Assembly: GCA_027922465.2 (NCBI GenBank)
Contig: BQMF02000605.1
Location: 62,001-126,000 of the forward strand
Source: Turritopsis dohrnii
Taxonomy: Eukaryota > Cnidaria > Hydrozoa > Anthoathecata > Oceaniidae
Reading direction: 5' to 3'
Length of the DNA stretch: 64,000 bases
Made by a program: the position numbers and the translations under genes. The first letter of the stretch is position 1. Every line of letters starts with the position of its first letter. The notes beneath the pieces were generated by a model. It saw nothing but the letters and a program-made list of their open reading frames with translations. It ran no database searches and had not been told where the DNA came from. Shown piece after piece: positions 1 through 12,002 of this stretch.

Positions 1-111
1 ATCTGAGACCAAGCTTTCATTTTTACTCTTTCATTTCATTTACTCCTTCAACTTAGTGGTCACCTGGCCAGTCAATGTTAAAATTACTCACCTCTGTATA
101 ATTTTGTTTAG

Positions 112-1342
112 CAAAACAAAATGAAACAGCAGATGATAACACATTGGAAGAGGAAAACTGTGAAAGTCCATGTATGTGTATAGTTGTGTTTTGTTCCTTA
201 TTTATGTGATTGCAAATTTGTTGACATTTACTAATTTTATTTTCATCTTAGCACCATCATGTGACATTATTATGGAACGGCACTACAGTGCTCTTTTGAA
301 AGAATGCAAAAAAACACACCCGAATCCTGAAGTTGTCAGTTTTTATCTTATCAAAGAATTCAATAACAGAAGAAGATGGATCAAGGAAATCCCTATTGAA
401 ACAAGAGTGCAGAAAGTGTTTGATGCATATCCATGTTTCAAAAACCCTGTGGAGGTAGCTAAATGCATCTCCTTAATATTGATAATAAATGCCTTATATA
501 CATGTTCTGGCTTAGTATGGTGAAAATAGTAAAGATGATTTGGACTTCAACAGAAATTATAATTGTAAAACATTATATTTTTATTGTTTTTTCAGGTCGT
601 GCTAGAAGTCCAAAGGATTTTAAAAGTTGATTCAAGAACTTTGATGTACTTGAAAGACGCAATTATCAAATTTCGTGATGAAATTGATACATTGGTATAC
701 TTCGGAATGTCTAAAGGCATTGCTCCACCCAAAAAACCTAATAAAAGTATGTATCATGACATTTTACAAATTATCAAGTCCACTTGGTTCTAAGAATGTC
801 AACTGTAGTTTTACTGAAATCATGAAATACGTTTAACTTTAACTTGATGTATATATTCTATATTGCAGATGATAAAATAATCCACATTCTGAATAATTTG
901 CAAATGATGTTTCCACCATTCAAGAAGCAAAAGAAGTTGTGTTCCATAATCCATGAACTTCAGGTTAGTTTTAAAAGTTGAATCATAGTTGTAGTTGATT
1001 TAAATTCATTCATAGCTATAGAATATTTTCTTTTTACAGAGTCACGAAGATCCAGAACTGTTTATTAAGAAAAACGGAGGTTCGCCTGCAATTATTTTGC
1101 ACAACGATGACGTCTATTTGATGGCAAATCAATACATTATCTGCCAATCATCCATTGATGTACTGGTTGCGGTTTTGGGAGTTCTTGGAATATTTTACTT
1201 GCTGGATATCGATTATCCTATTTCCTGTCAACCAGCCTTATACATACTCCAAAATCTACTATTTGACGATAACAGTGTGCCGTTGCATCTGATGCAACTA
1301 TATAACAGATACAATTCCGAATATTACGTTTATAAGAACTAA
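112..1342 (+). CDS. SAMD3-like protein, C-terminal part (5' end outside window)
   Basis: Five exons join with consistent phases: 112-171, 252-454, 596-746, 869-963 and 1040-1342 (stop TAA). Every intron begins GT and ends AG and is about 75-140 nt long. The joined product of roughly 270 residues has an acidic start (NETADDNTLEEENCESP), a helical middle containing MERHYSALLKECKK and YPCFKNPVE, and a C-terminal domain with SPAIILHNDDVYLM followed by the hydrophobic run VLVAVLGVLGIFYLLDIDYP. This resembles the C-terminal region shared by SAMD3-like and related uncharacterised proteins expanded in cnidarians and fish. Molecular function is unknown for the family; no catalytic motif is visible. 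The SAM domain, if present, would lie left of the window. No frame break is seen. The family name is recognition by pattern; the exon structure is read directly. Confidence 0.7.
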
Positions 1343-1518
1343 CATCTAACCTAACTTACTTGTATATATGCTTGTGTTGTGTTAATATCAACGGTTGAAC
1401 AATCCTCGTTGTTTAAATTTAATCACCATTATCCCATTTAATTTAAAAGCTGAATAAGCTTTTCCTTCTTATTTCAAGTATATTTGGACTATTTTAACTG
1501 ATTTAGCAGTTAAAATTT
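1343..1518. other. 3' flank of the SAMD3-like gene
   Basis: AT-rich sequence with no reading frame or clear polyadenylation hexamer that I would defend. It leads directly into the tandem repeat. Confidence 0.5.
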
Positions 1519-1841
1519 ACTTGTTTTAAGCAAAATAGACTTATTTCAAGAATATAAATAATCTAAGCTAGATTTTTTTGCTTGCTCTTCGGACAAGCAA
1601 ATATTCCTTAATTCAAGAACTTTTTTCTTATTTTGTTAATTTTTTTGCTCAAAATAAGAAAATAAGTTTTTGCTGTGATCTACTTGTTTTAAGCAAAATA
1701 GACTCATTTCAAGAATATAAATAATCTAAGCTAGATTTTTTTGCTTGCTCTTCGGACAAGCAAATATTTCTTAATTCAAGAACTTTTTTCTTATTTTGTT
1801 AATTTTTTTGCTCAAAATAAGAAAGTAAGTTTTTGCTGTGA
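1519..1841. repeat. Tandem duplication, 163-bp unit, two copies
   Basis: The unit starting acttgttttaagcaaaata at 1519 recurs at 1682 with the same order of landmarks (gcttgctcttcggacaagc, then a T-rich stretch, then tttttgctgtga). The period is 163 bp with only a few substitutions, so the duplication is recent. Each unit contains the small palindrome gcttgctc...gacaagc. Confidence 0.9.
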
Positions 1842-1931
1842 AGTGAAATTTTTATTATCTGTAATCCAAAAATATTGTCTTCTTTTGAATCGACGCAGTG
1901 CATAATAATTGATTAAAATACAAAGAGAGCT

Positions 1932-2056
1932 TGATATCATAAGTCAAGAAAAGACAATTTGATTTTCTTTAGTACTCATACGATTGTTCCTGTTTGCAGA
2001 CATGAAACTCTGAGTACTAAACAATATGAAATTTTCTTTTCTTGACTTATGATATT
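1932..2056. repeat. Fold-back repeat (MITE-like), ~45-bp arms
   Basis: The left arm from 1933 (gatatcataagtcaagaaaa ... agtactca) is the inverse complement of the right arm ending at 2055 (tgagtact ... cttgacttatgatat). About 30 bp separate them. There is no coding potential. It is probably a non-autonomous DNA element remnant. Confidence 0.8.
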
Positions 2057-2449
2057 ATCTGTCATCATAAACTACAGCGAATTACATGCATCTTGGGTAT
2101 GTTCTTTTTTCCTTATCAATTTTGGTCAAATGTGAGCTAATTGCTCCCACATAATGATTTATGTCGCACTAGAAATCCACTTCATAGAGAGAGAAAGAAA
2201 AAAGAGAGACTTATCAAAGCTTTGTAGCTGGGTGGTTTGACTGTATATCATGGTTTATCAGCTATTTGCTCAGCGACGGTTAAAGCCCAGAGTATTAAAG
2301 GGGAACTACACTCAAAAAATCAAAACTGATTTTTTTGTACCATTTGGAAGAATTTTAAAAATGATGAAAGTCAGTTTTTGAATTTTCAAAAAATCATTTT
2401 TCGATCCCGAGATATTGTCATTTAAAATCTTTGCTCAAAACTTGATCAC

Positions 2450-2961
2450 CATGGCAACGTGACATCACAATGTTCAAAACGAAATTGCTGACATACAAAT
2501 ATATGAATAACTGAAGAAATGTTAGTGCTACACTGCTAGAATTTTGTATGTGTAGTGACAAACACCTGTAGGTATCGAATTACTAAAAATAATTGTTCCA
2601 TTAGTTACCCTGGGTTTGTTTCCAGGTTTCTTCTGTTTTTTGCTGAGAAACCTATAAATGGAGATCTGGAAAAAGAAATTTTAGAAAATGGAACAGTTTT
2701 TACTGGACGTAAGTTAAAGCGAAATACGCCATAGTAACAGTGTTGGGTGCTGATATATAGCTTTGTCAGCAAAAAATAATAGGAACCTGGAACCGAGCCG
2801 GAGTAGCAATGGCAATAAATCTCTTTGCTATTTTCACAACTGCAGTTATTTACCACTATACAGACAATGTTCTAACAACGTATCATTAAAAAATTCTGAG
2901 TTATTCACATATTTATATGTCAGCAATATCTTTTTGAACGTTGTGATGTCACGTTGCCACG
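2450..2961. repeat. Large fold-back element, ~510 bp
   Basis: The outer arms match as inverse complements: atggcaacgtgacatcacaa at 2451 and ttgtgatgtcacgttgccac ending at 2960, continuing inward through gctgacatacaaatat / atatttatatgtcagc. A second paired block lies inside: ggtttcttctgttttttgct near 2625 against agcaaaaaataataggaacc near 2766. The centre is near 2705. The two short reading frames across it are by-products of the repeat. Confidence 0.8.
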
Positions 2962-3334
2962 TTACCTTTAATAGCATGCATCTTTTAACGGAATTTACTC
3001 TTCGTAATCAATTAATGCAATTGAACAGATTTCCAAGTGATTTTGCTTTATATTGCACTTATTACTTGATTGGAAGACACTGTATGGCTGTTGACTGTGG
3101 GATTATTCGATGCTCTGAGCAACCACGTTGATAATAAGTACTTTAAACGTTACAAACTCTAATGTGAAATCAATAAAACAAAACAGTTAAGCATTTGAAA
3201 AGATGCTCGCGTGAGAAGAAATATAGCTTGGTGTTCAATCTCTAAAACATGTGCCTCTTCACGGCTCTCCTCAATCCATACTTTGCGTTCAGTAGCATAC
3301 TGGGTAAGTAAGTGGTGTGGTATGTGGTGTCAAG

Positions 3335-3520
3335 TGGTGTGTAGCTCACTTGGTGAGACGGTGGATTTGTAATACATGGGTGAGTTAGTAGTGGTTCAAA
3401 TCCCGACACTGTAAATGCTAATGTGGTATGATCACTTGATTGATAATGTATGCAGCAGAAAGCTGTATGAAATTGTTTATGATGTGAAGTGCCAAAAAAT
3501 TACTTGAGACCACAATCACC
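3335..3520 (+). repeat. tRNA-like (Thr-TGT-like) SINE or tRNA pseudogene
   Basis: The sequence has a polymerase III A-box-like block (tagctcacttggtgag, from 3342) and a B box ggttcaaatcc at 3392-3402. A seven-base anticodon loop with TGT in the middle lies between them. T-stem pairing is imperfect and the acceptor ends do not pair well, so a functional tRNA is unlikely. The tail after 3411 is not recognised. Confidence 0.5.
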
Positions 3521-5074
3521 TATCATTCTAGTATGTGCAAGTTCTCTGCCGTAAAGTCTGAGGTATACATTTCTCGTGGAGGCCCACATCAGTGAGTTCA
3601 CTGCAATACTAGCCTTGGCAAAATAAATTCAAAAAAAGTGCGACTTTCCCTCTGTAGAATGACCAGCGCGGCTTCGGTCGATTTGTATGTGACTTGTACG
3701 GGATTAGTGCGTATTTTGCGGATAGGGCGTTTTTAATTAACAAATCAGAACATCTAGTCAAAATGCAACCACTTGCAAAACATAACATATAATAAATAAT
3801 TTACAATTTACAACTACAATATAAAATTTATGTTTACATAATCTCTATTGCTTTACACGCACGAATTTCCGTATTCTGGATCAACGGAAATAAACAACTT
3901 GAGAGCAATGTCAAAGTTGCTTTCAAAATCTTCATCCTATCATCATTAACTTTTTGGGTGGTCCAAGGTCGTCTATACAGAGCCTGTCGTCCTAACAAAC
4001 TTTATTGTAGAGGATGAAAGCTTTCTCTTGCTGTTTCAATTTCGCTCATCTCACAACTCATTTCAATACGTTGAGATGTTGACCGTAGCGTTAATTGGAA
4101 GATATTATTGATCAAAAAAGGCCTATACATTCGACAATCGCCGTTCTTGTTTAGTTCTACTATTAAGAATGTGGTTTATCTATCAAAACACATGATATGA
4201 ACAATATAAACAGATGGCACATAATATGCCTTGATATACATGTCTTTGCACAACTGAATCGTTTATTCGACACATACATATAACGGTTTTACTTGTATAT
4301 CTTATACTCGTAATAAGTATTTTCAGAGATTTTGTTTTTCTGTCTACCAAGATTTCAATAAAATGAATGAAAGTAATTAAATGCAACATTCCTTTGAAAA
4401 CAAAACTGATGGTGTTTGAATCACTAAAAACTGACAAGTGTATAAAAAGTTATTACTTGTTGAAGTTTCGGGCTAAATTTCTCAGAAGAGACACACTGTA
4501 TTATAAATTCACGTGCCACAAATTCATAGAACAATAAACTATCACGTTCGATTCACGTGATATTGTTTACAAAATGTGTAAAATGGCAGCTACAGCTGCA
4601 TGATCTCATAGAAGTGTGATATGTTTTTATGTGTTGGAGTTAGGATTCAGAGTAGGGTCCGAAACAAAGGGATTTCCCCATTTGTACCTGTGTCGAATTT
4701 TTGGTTTTATTGTCGCTGCCTTTTCACATTTTCCATCCCATATGATAAAACTTGATTTGCTCATAAAAATGAATATAAACTTAATAATCATTCTTGTTTA
4801 TTTTGGGACTTTCCCTTTTTTCGCCCACAGTCCAAAGTGTTTATGAGAGGAATTTCCCTCCCAATCGGAGTAGACTTCAGTTTAATGAAGCAGTTTGTTT
4901 TGACTTGTGGATGTTATTATATCAAAATAATTTCTTTCTTGATGAGTATTTCAGATTTTTTACCAATTTTTTTCAAATTTCTTTTCTCACTAAGAAATTA
5001 GATTGTTTATATACAAGCTCTGCTTGCAAAAATCTCACTGAATAAAACTATTTGAGGAGATTAATTATACTTAC
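3521..5074. other. Intergenic, nothing identified
   Basis: AT-rich DNA. The open frames at 4183-4437 (minus) and 4616-5045 (plus) are short, hydrophobic and without family resemblance, so I treat them as chance. Confidence 0.5.
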
Positions 5075-6986
5075 ATGGAAATGTATGCCAGTAAAAGCAA
5101 TAGTGACCATCCAGAAGACATAGGTAGCCATGAAGTGAACCAAGATAGAGCCCCAAAGACTTACTTAGACAATACTTGGAAACGGTTTGTTGAAGGAATT
5201 AAAAAATTGCCAGTCCAGGATGATGGCAATGTATCATGTGGAAAACTCTTGGCAAATTTAATGAAGGAAAAAACGGAATTATTTGGAGATTCTGAGGATC
5301 AATCACAGCTCAATACTGGTATGTTAATGCCTGTCATGCCATATGAGGCTTGGATACCAAATATGTTCCCATGGATGGATTACAACAAAAAAGAAGTAAG
5401 AAGTTTATTTCTAAATTTTATAAACATCAAGGAGAAGAACACTCTTTTGATGTAATACAGTAACCATGGGCAACAACTATTCTAATATTCATTTGATCAG
5501 AAAAGAACTCAGTCTAACCATCATGAATTGTTTTGTTCTTTAAGAAATTTAGATTAAGGCATCATCAATCATTGGAACCCGAAAAGAGAAACTGGACAAA
5601 CTTAAATGCGCATTTATCACAACTGGGATCTGATTTTGCATCTCGAACTTTTACAAATTCTGACAACGCATTAAAAATGAAAATGGAAGACATATTTGAA
5701 CATGTTGTTGCCTCATTGCGAACAGATTTCAAACTATTTGAAGATTGTATACTGCATTATACAGGCAGCGTTTATGAAGGGCTGAAGATTGGTGAATTAG
5801 ATGAATTTGACTTTATGATTGAAATTCCTGCATTATTGAATGTCATTTCCTTTAAAAGGGGGATACAACACCAGTCTATAAAGCGACACTGAAAGATGAC
5901 AGTATTTTGAGTGATATTCCCATAGTAAGCATTTTTGAACCCAATTCAAAAGGATCTTGCAGTATGGAATCTGTAGAAAGAGTGAAAAGCCACAATTATG
6001 AACAAATAACGAAGGAAGAGGATTCTAATTCAATCAGTTCTTCTACTTCCTTTACAGCAGCAACAGAAGAAAGTAATGATTCAAATGAGATTCATTTTAT
6101 TCTTGCATTAAAAAGTCTGGGGGTTATTCTGAAAGATAGAATAGAACAGTTCTTACCAAATAACTGGAAAGTCACTGAAAAAAAAACTGTCGCCAGCGAA
6201 GAACTCTCTCTTCTTACAATGTATTCCCAGAAAAGTGCTTTTACGTATAACTTGGATGCTAATGGAGAAAATGTAAGTGTGGATGTGGCCTTAACTGTTC
6301 CTGTCTATGACTTAGCTTTGGTATTGAATTATGAGGGAGTGATTGGCTCAAAGCCAGGTAATTTCCAACAGCAAGTCCAGAAAAGACAAACAGTACATCA
6401 TGTGATTATTAGAAATGCAAATACGTGCAGAATCACTTTCTCTATACAGGAGAAAGCTATAATGAATAGATACGATTATAATGATCCACGAAAGTTATGT
6501 ATACGACTGTTAAAGTATTTTCGAGATATGTCTACTGTTCATTTGAAGTTGCCTGAGAAAGAAGCTTCACCCATATTGAATTCATATCACATAAAAACAT
6601 TATTTTATTTTTTATTTTCTAAGTATAAACTGGACACTGATTGGTCAATGGAAACATTAGGTCCAAGACTTCTTGAAGCTGTTTTATCACTTAAAAAGTG
6701 CTTTGAAAACAGCATGTTGGAAAGCTACTTCATACCCCACTATAACGTTCTACGTTACGTGAAGTTTCAGGAAAATACTTCATCCAAGATGGATGACTTG
6801 AAACTTCTTCAGACGCAACTTGATTCCATTTATCAAATCTTAGTCGATTCCAATGAAACTAAAGATGGTTATACCAAACTTATCAATTATTTTGATGCAA
6901 TGAGATCAACTGTTATCAGGCATGTTTCCTCTAAAGAGGAATACGAGAGATCAGTACTTGCATTTATCTGTTCTAATTTCAAGTGA
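5075..6986 (+). CDS. cGAS-like receptor (Mab-21/cGLR nucleotidyltransferase), one frame break
   Basis: Exon 1 is 5075-5395 (107 residues, ending NKKE) and exon 2 is 5545-6986, joined in phase 0 across a GT-AG intron. The catalytic core is clear: a GS helix-capping motif (TGSVYEGLK, from 5764), the EFD pair at 5803-5811, and a third Asp in VSVDVAL at 6282. These match the metal-binding triad of cGAS and cGLRs, which make cyclic or linear di-nucleotide signals for STING after binding nucleic acid. The C-terminal Mab-21 helical region includes a YFIPHYN motif near 6732. No cGAS-type zinc thumb (H...CC...C) is visible. The reading frame shifts between FKRG and KGDTTP around 5854-5862, inside an A/G homopolymer, consistent with one missing base. 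This is either an assembly error or a real lesion; everything on both sides is well preserved. The N-terminal ~100 residues are not recognised. ATG 5075 is chosen because the frame is open from there to the donor. Confidence 0.8.
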
Positions 6987-8725
6987 TACTATGCCATATT
7001 TACTTTTTGTTTCAACTCTTATTTCTTTATCTATATTTCCAATAGATTGACTTTGAATCAACCTCGTCCCCAGTACTTCTTGTCTGTGGACAAGGCTGCA
7101 TTTAAATCCATCAGTAGCAGCTGTAAATATGATTTATGATTTCGAAGCTTGTCTTTTACCAAAGGGAATTTTCAGAAATCTTTTAAAGTGGCATACTTTT
7201 TGTAACTTCCATTACACGAAAAGTGAAGAATGTTTTTAGGCAGTGATGTCAAATTCTGACATAAACAAGGTGATTGAATTTCTTTTTAATCACATTGTGT
7301 TTTGTGTCATAGACCCATGACTTTTTTCCTTTTTTCTATTCCTGATGATTTGGCAAAACATTTTATGACTAGAACCATAAGCTGTAAACCATATAAGCTT
7401 TGTTCTATTTATTACGTTCATTGTGAACTAAGATCACAATTTCTGACATATCTCCAAACATAGAATACCAAAAGTTGTTTTTATGCATTTGAGTAAAAAT
7501 TCTTGCGAATATATTATCTACTGGTTGATTTGATCTTTATTAATACTTCCAGATTTTTTAAACAGATACACTATAAAACAAAGTATGAACAGAATTCATA
7601 CCGGTTTTTAGTTTTTCAACATCAGTATTTTGTTTATACGTTGTTTCTGGATGATCATTGAAATTAATTTGTGTGTTCTATTTAACATTTTGAAATCTTA
7701 GTTTCTATTGTTTTTTTATTTCTTTATTTGTTTTTTGGGTTTTTTTAGTCATTTATTTGGTCATTTGCTTGGTTACTGGATATATATAAGAATGAGCTAT
7801 CCTTTTGATGAATTCATTCATGCCTGGATCAGTTTATGAAAATTTTTCATTTCGATTCATTCACATGTATGATGTATGTCCATGGCTGATTTCATTGTCT
7901 AACAACATGAAGAAAGGACAATAATAATTCAATTTGAAAAAAGAATTATTTGACAAACTGAAGATTTGTTGTTATATTGTGTCTCTTCCCATATATCTAT
8001 GTGTTGTAGTGATTGCTACCACCAAACTAACAGCTCTTTTTCTCCGAACAGTCGTAAGGAACTCCCGAACTTTTTTTGTCAACCGAACAAAACATTCGTA
8101 GACGACTGCAATGCATTTTCGGCAGGAGTATTTATGCTCTCTTGACTTCAACAGTTCCTCGAATTTGTTTTTCAAGCTTCTTACTGCTGTACTCACGCTA
8201 AATTTAAGGTGGGGATAGGATCTTTAAAATTTCCGTACGGCATCGATCGATCTGTGAATTGAAGTCAATATCGTTCTTCATCAATGAATTTACTCGACGC
8301 TTTTTCTTGAGTCTCTGTTCAACTGTAGAAACAACAGCGTCATGTGCGATTTATCTGATGTTTTCTCTTCTTGAGTTTCTTCATGTTGTTAACTTTGTCT
8401 AATAATGCAGCTCCCAAAGTGAGAAAAAATGAAAAAATACATCGATACTATATTTTTGTCTTTCGTCAAAAACTGTTCCCCTGGGAGTACTAAACTGAAA
8501 ATATTTTTTGAATTAGGCAATACTAAATATATTATCAGAATTAGGTACTCTCCTAGATATGAAGTAATTGAATTAGATTAATCGAATGTTTTTGGGAGCA
8601 CCAAATAAAACATTTTAATCCCCCGCATTTGAAATGACATTTCCCTAATTGAATTGAAACGTCATTAATAGATACAATACCAGATATTAATCCTGCCAAT
8701 AGTTTCAAAAGATGGCTTGTGTGAA
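6987..8725. other. Intergenic, nothing firm
   Basis: T-rich flank of the cGLR gene. A 74-codon minus-strand frame at 7972-8196 is basic and contains two cysteines (SCRKC), but has no recognisable family and a stop just upstream. It is not called as a gene. Confidence 0.45.
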
Positions 8726-8978
8726 ATGATAAAGTCCGCTGTGCGTGGATACCGCTACTACAGAATAAGTTAGTATGCTCTCACGAAAAAGAAAATTCTT
8801 ATGATTTCTTTGCCCAGAAAGTAGACGATGTCTCATCGGGAATGACAGTTGACAATTTGTAAATGAAAATTCGAGGATGGCAAAGCTTATTATCGACAGA
8901 GGAGCGCGAATGTTTGTTATTTAAACATCAAGCACATTAGCGGATCTAGTGGGTAGTCGCAACTCCGCAACTCCGATG
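8726..8978 (+). pseudogene. HIRAN-like domain remnant
   Basis: Translation from 8726 gives MIKSAVRGYRYY, then after frame changes HEKENSYDFFAQKV and later LIIDRGARMFVI followed by a stop, then RNSATPM. The order and spacing resemble the HIRAN-type domain of many cnidarian uncharacterised proteins (VRGYHYY...NPYDxFAxKV...IDRGA). HIRAN domains bind DNA ends or 3' termini in helicase-associated proteins. At least three frame disruptions make this a dead copy. Recognition is by motif order only. Confidence 0.45.
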
Positions 8979-10202
8979 TAAGTATCATAAAAAATACCAA
9001 TGGTACCAAATGCTACAAGGTGCCATAAAAAAAGCAAGCTACCTTTTCACTGTTCCAACACTAGACAAACGAAGCGTTCAGAAAGGTACATTAGGGAACT
9101 TACGAAAGTATGACGGCAACGTGGACGACGACGTACAAGATATTCATCTTCAATGAATCACAAAAGAGCAGAAACTATACACTTGGATTAAGAAGTTTAT
9201 TTACAATGCCTCTGAAGTTTGTATTTTGAACTTTGAGAGACAGAATCATGAAGGAACCAAGGAAAATTTATCCGAAGTACTGCTATTCTTACATCTTCGT
9301 TTTCAGTACGACTTCAAAATATTACTTTTCACGTTGTGTGTAGAACGTGCAAATCTAATAATGATATTAGTAAAATTAAAAATATTTCCCAATAGTATAA
9401 TGTGAAATGACTTCCATTCTAAAGCAAATCTATGGTCCCTATTAGGCAGAGCGAAACGCATCAGCTGTTCATCTCAAGAAGAATTGCAAAGATTGCGTAA
9501 AAAGTTCAAAACAGCGAGATACCCCACACGATATATAAAAACTCAATATCAACTCATCCCAACGTCTCGATTCATGCGATGACCTGATTATACCAATACG
9601 GTTGCTTGAAGAACAGCGTACGAAAGTTTTTGTCAAAATTCCTTTCAACCAGAAAAGAAGAGAATCCAATTAAGAAAGTTGTTGATAATATAAAAAGGAT
9701 TCACAAAAGGTGAGGTCAACACACCTTATAGGAAAAAACGATTGCAGAAGCAAATATTGCGGAAAATAATTTTCTTCCGCATTTTTTGGGAAAAGTTCGT
9801 GATTCTCATCTTTTCTTCCATATTTTTGACTTTAGGACACCCGTGGTGGAGTATAGTCTTAAAAGTACCCGTGGTTTCTCCTCCTGCTCCAGCTCCTACT
9901 GCCAAGTTATGAACGTTTTCGTGCAACGTATACATGACATTGGTGACAAATTTCGGCCAAATTTGGACGGATGATAAATGAAAGGTGTTGATTTAGAATT
10001 TGACAGTCATTTTGTCAGATTTGATAAAAATTGGGCTGATTCGGCCAAATTTGTACCAAATTACAAAAATTCTCTAATATTCATAAAAATTTGCACAATT
10101 GAAAAGGCGCTGATTTCGAATCTGACAGCTTTTTCTTAGAACTGACCATATTTGAGTATTCGTGCCAATATTTGAATTTCTTATTGTACGACATAACGTT
10201 TT
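8979..10202. other. Intergenic, nothing identified
   Basis: No coding exon that I can defend. The block around 9950-10150 contains repeated degenerate aaatttgg-type words without a clear unit. Confidence 0.45.
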
Positions 10203-10494
10203 AGTAAGTAAGTAAGTAAGTAACGGGAGTTTTCAGTCCTTGGGCTTCCATCCGTAATGGTTGGTTCTTCCGCCCGCCGACTTGCAACTATTAGTTGACT
10301 TACCGCCAGAGATACGTATAGCATTGCTCTAACTTGCCCGAAGGCCAGTGTGCAGTCAGTCGATGGCTCCTAATGGGCTGACACGCTGCTTTTAAAGCGC
10401 ATCGGAGTGGTGTATTGAGATACGACATGATTGGACTCGAACACGAGTCGCAGCGGTCGCACTCAAAGGTACTAACCACTACACCATCGCTGCA
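10203..10494 (-). mobile_element. tRNA-derived SINE, copy 1 (reverse)
   Basis: Read on the minus strand it starts tgcagcgatggtgtagtggt, an A box (tggtgtagtgg), followed by the B box gttcgagtcc. A conserved ~190-bp body follows (including ctgactgcacactggccttc and gcaagtcggcgggcggaaga) and the end is an (acttacttactt) simple tail. This is the classic tRNA-head/body/microsatellite-tail layout. A second copy lies at 17840-18110. Confidence 0.85.
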
Positions 10495-10509
10495 TCGCTT
10501 TAACTTGCA

Positions 10510-10980
10510 GTTTCTTGTTTCCTTCCTTCATGTGGCTGTGGTGCATCATACGAATTTTCAGTTGGGCTAAATATTATATCAGGAAGTAAAATAAAAATGA
10601 GTTTTCAGCCTTTTAATAATGATGAACGTTTGCTTCCGTGACATTTTTTCCGCTTATTTTTTGACACATTCATCCAAAATATATACAAGACGTTTTAGAA
10701 CAACACTGCACTAAAACCGTTTATTTCCATCATTTAACGTTTTATCTCTGTGAATCATCTTAAAATCTCGCAGAAAACAAGAATCTTCCGCTTCATCTGC
10801 ATCTTTAACTGAAAAAAAAAAAGCATGGCGTACTACTTCATGGAAGACTAGCCTCTAATCTTATCTACCTTGGCTAGCACAAAGTTCAATGCTGAACTGC
10901 GTCTATAAAAGCGAAGGGAGGAGAAGAAGGAAAATACCAGTTTTAACATATATTTCGCCCTATAGAGAAATATATGAAAA
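10510..10980 (+). repeat. Duplicated block with TATA box, copy 1
   Basis: Shares a long series of landmarks with 15705-16265: a tatcagg.agtaaaataaaa start, tttccatcatttaacgtt, agactagcctct, cttatctac, and a TATAAAAG box at 10914-10921 followed by purine-rich gaagggaggagaagaagg. The TATA box suggests it once was, or is, a promoter, perhaps of the locus whose later part is the peptide gene. No convincing exon is seen directly downstream. Confidence 0.65.
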
Positions 10981-11843
10981 ATACATACTTATACTTGAAC
11001 AAACAAAACTAACAACTTATAGTATGGGAACATAGTTCAGCGCACTTCATAAGACCTATGCGAGTTTACTATCCATCAGTAACTTGTGGAACATGTTCAT
11101 CATTATTGTACAAGACGATTTATCGTATTTCAAAAGGCTGTGCACTTGTCACATGTGGACATACCTTGCGTTGCCTACCAAAAGATCTACAGCGTGGGCG
11201 AATGAGACGTATTAGGGCGTATAAGACGCCAGTAACTCAAATGTATGCTTAACCCTTATCATTTTCCCATACAAAGCCAATTTGCGAAAATTTGGTAATT
11301 TCATTGATGTTGGCTTTTCCTAAACACGAATTTAAAATCTTGTTATATTTAAGCTTCTCTCTTAAAAGTAAACGTTTGTGTGGGAAGATTCTCTTACTTA
11401 TGTGTATTCCATGATTATGTAATTAAAATTTTGTTATGTCTCTCGTAATTAGACAAGGGTATTACTGCGCAATCTACTGTTTTAGAAAAGATTAAAAAAT
11501 CTTTTAAAAGTTATCTCCAATTTAAAAGTACAACAATTAAATAAATTTTCTCAGAAATGCGCATCTCCATAACTTCGCAACTACCCTCTGCGTCAGTGGC
11601 TGAAATGGGACAAATAAACATAAGTATGTCGGAAGTGTTAACGATCGGAATTTCCACCAATACACTATCTATTTGTAATGGCATCAAACTTATGCAAGAC
11701 TATTACATGAACTATGAAGTGCAATCTTAAATGTTATTTCAAAACTAGCAATAAATACATTTGCCGAAATTCAATTATGGACGTATCTAAAAATTTCAAT
11801 TATCACATAATAGGCAAAGTGACGATGCTTAAGATCTTTTGTA
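10981..11843. other. Intergenic between duplicated block and peptide gene 1
   Basis: No gene recognised. The 64-codon frame at 11058-11252 has several cysteines but no signal peptide and no family resemblance. The stretch around 11640-11760 resembles 30450-30500, part of the segmental duplication upstream of peptide gene 2. Confidence 0.45.
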
Positions 11844-12002
11844 AATTGATGAGATCAAATGAGATGTCGAGGTGAATTAATTATAGCAATGCATGCTGGT
11901 CTCTGTTTTGTTAATGGCAAAGCTAACATCAACTGGAGGAGTAGCATTAAATCAGTCACTCTTTAACTTGAATTGTGTTGGTAACTCAAGAAAAAATAAG
12001 CA
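11844..12002 (+). promoter_or_regulatory. Conserved upstream block of secreted peptide gene 1
   Basis: About 160 bp immediately before the start codon align with 30601-30758 upstream of the paralogue: attgatgagatc, then attaatta.agcaatgcat, then acatcaactggagga and finally caagaaaa.aataagcaATG. Conservation here equals or exceeds that in nearby introns, so it probably contains the core promoter and 5' UTR. No canonical TATAAA is present; attaatta is the nearest AT-rich box. Confidence 0.55.

Noticed and set aside
2605..3131. Overlapping frames on both strands
   Set aside because: They mirror each other because the region is an inverted repeat.
3335..3411. Functional tRNA-Thr gene
   Set aside because: T-stem and acceptor stems do not pair properly; more likely a SINE head or pseudogene.
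7972..8196. 74-codon basic frame on the minus strand
   Set aside because: Coding-like composition but no family, no start context and a stop immediately upstream.
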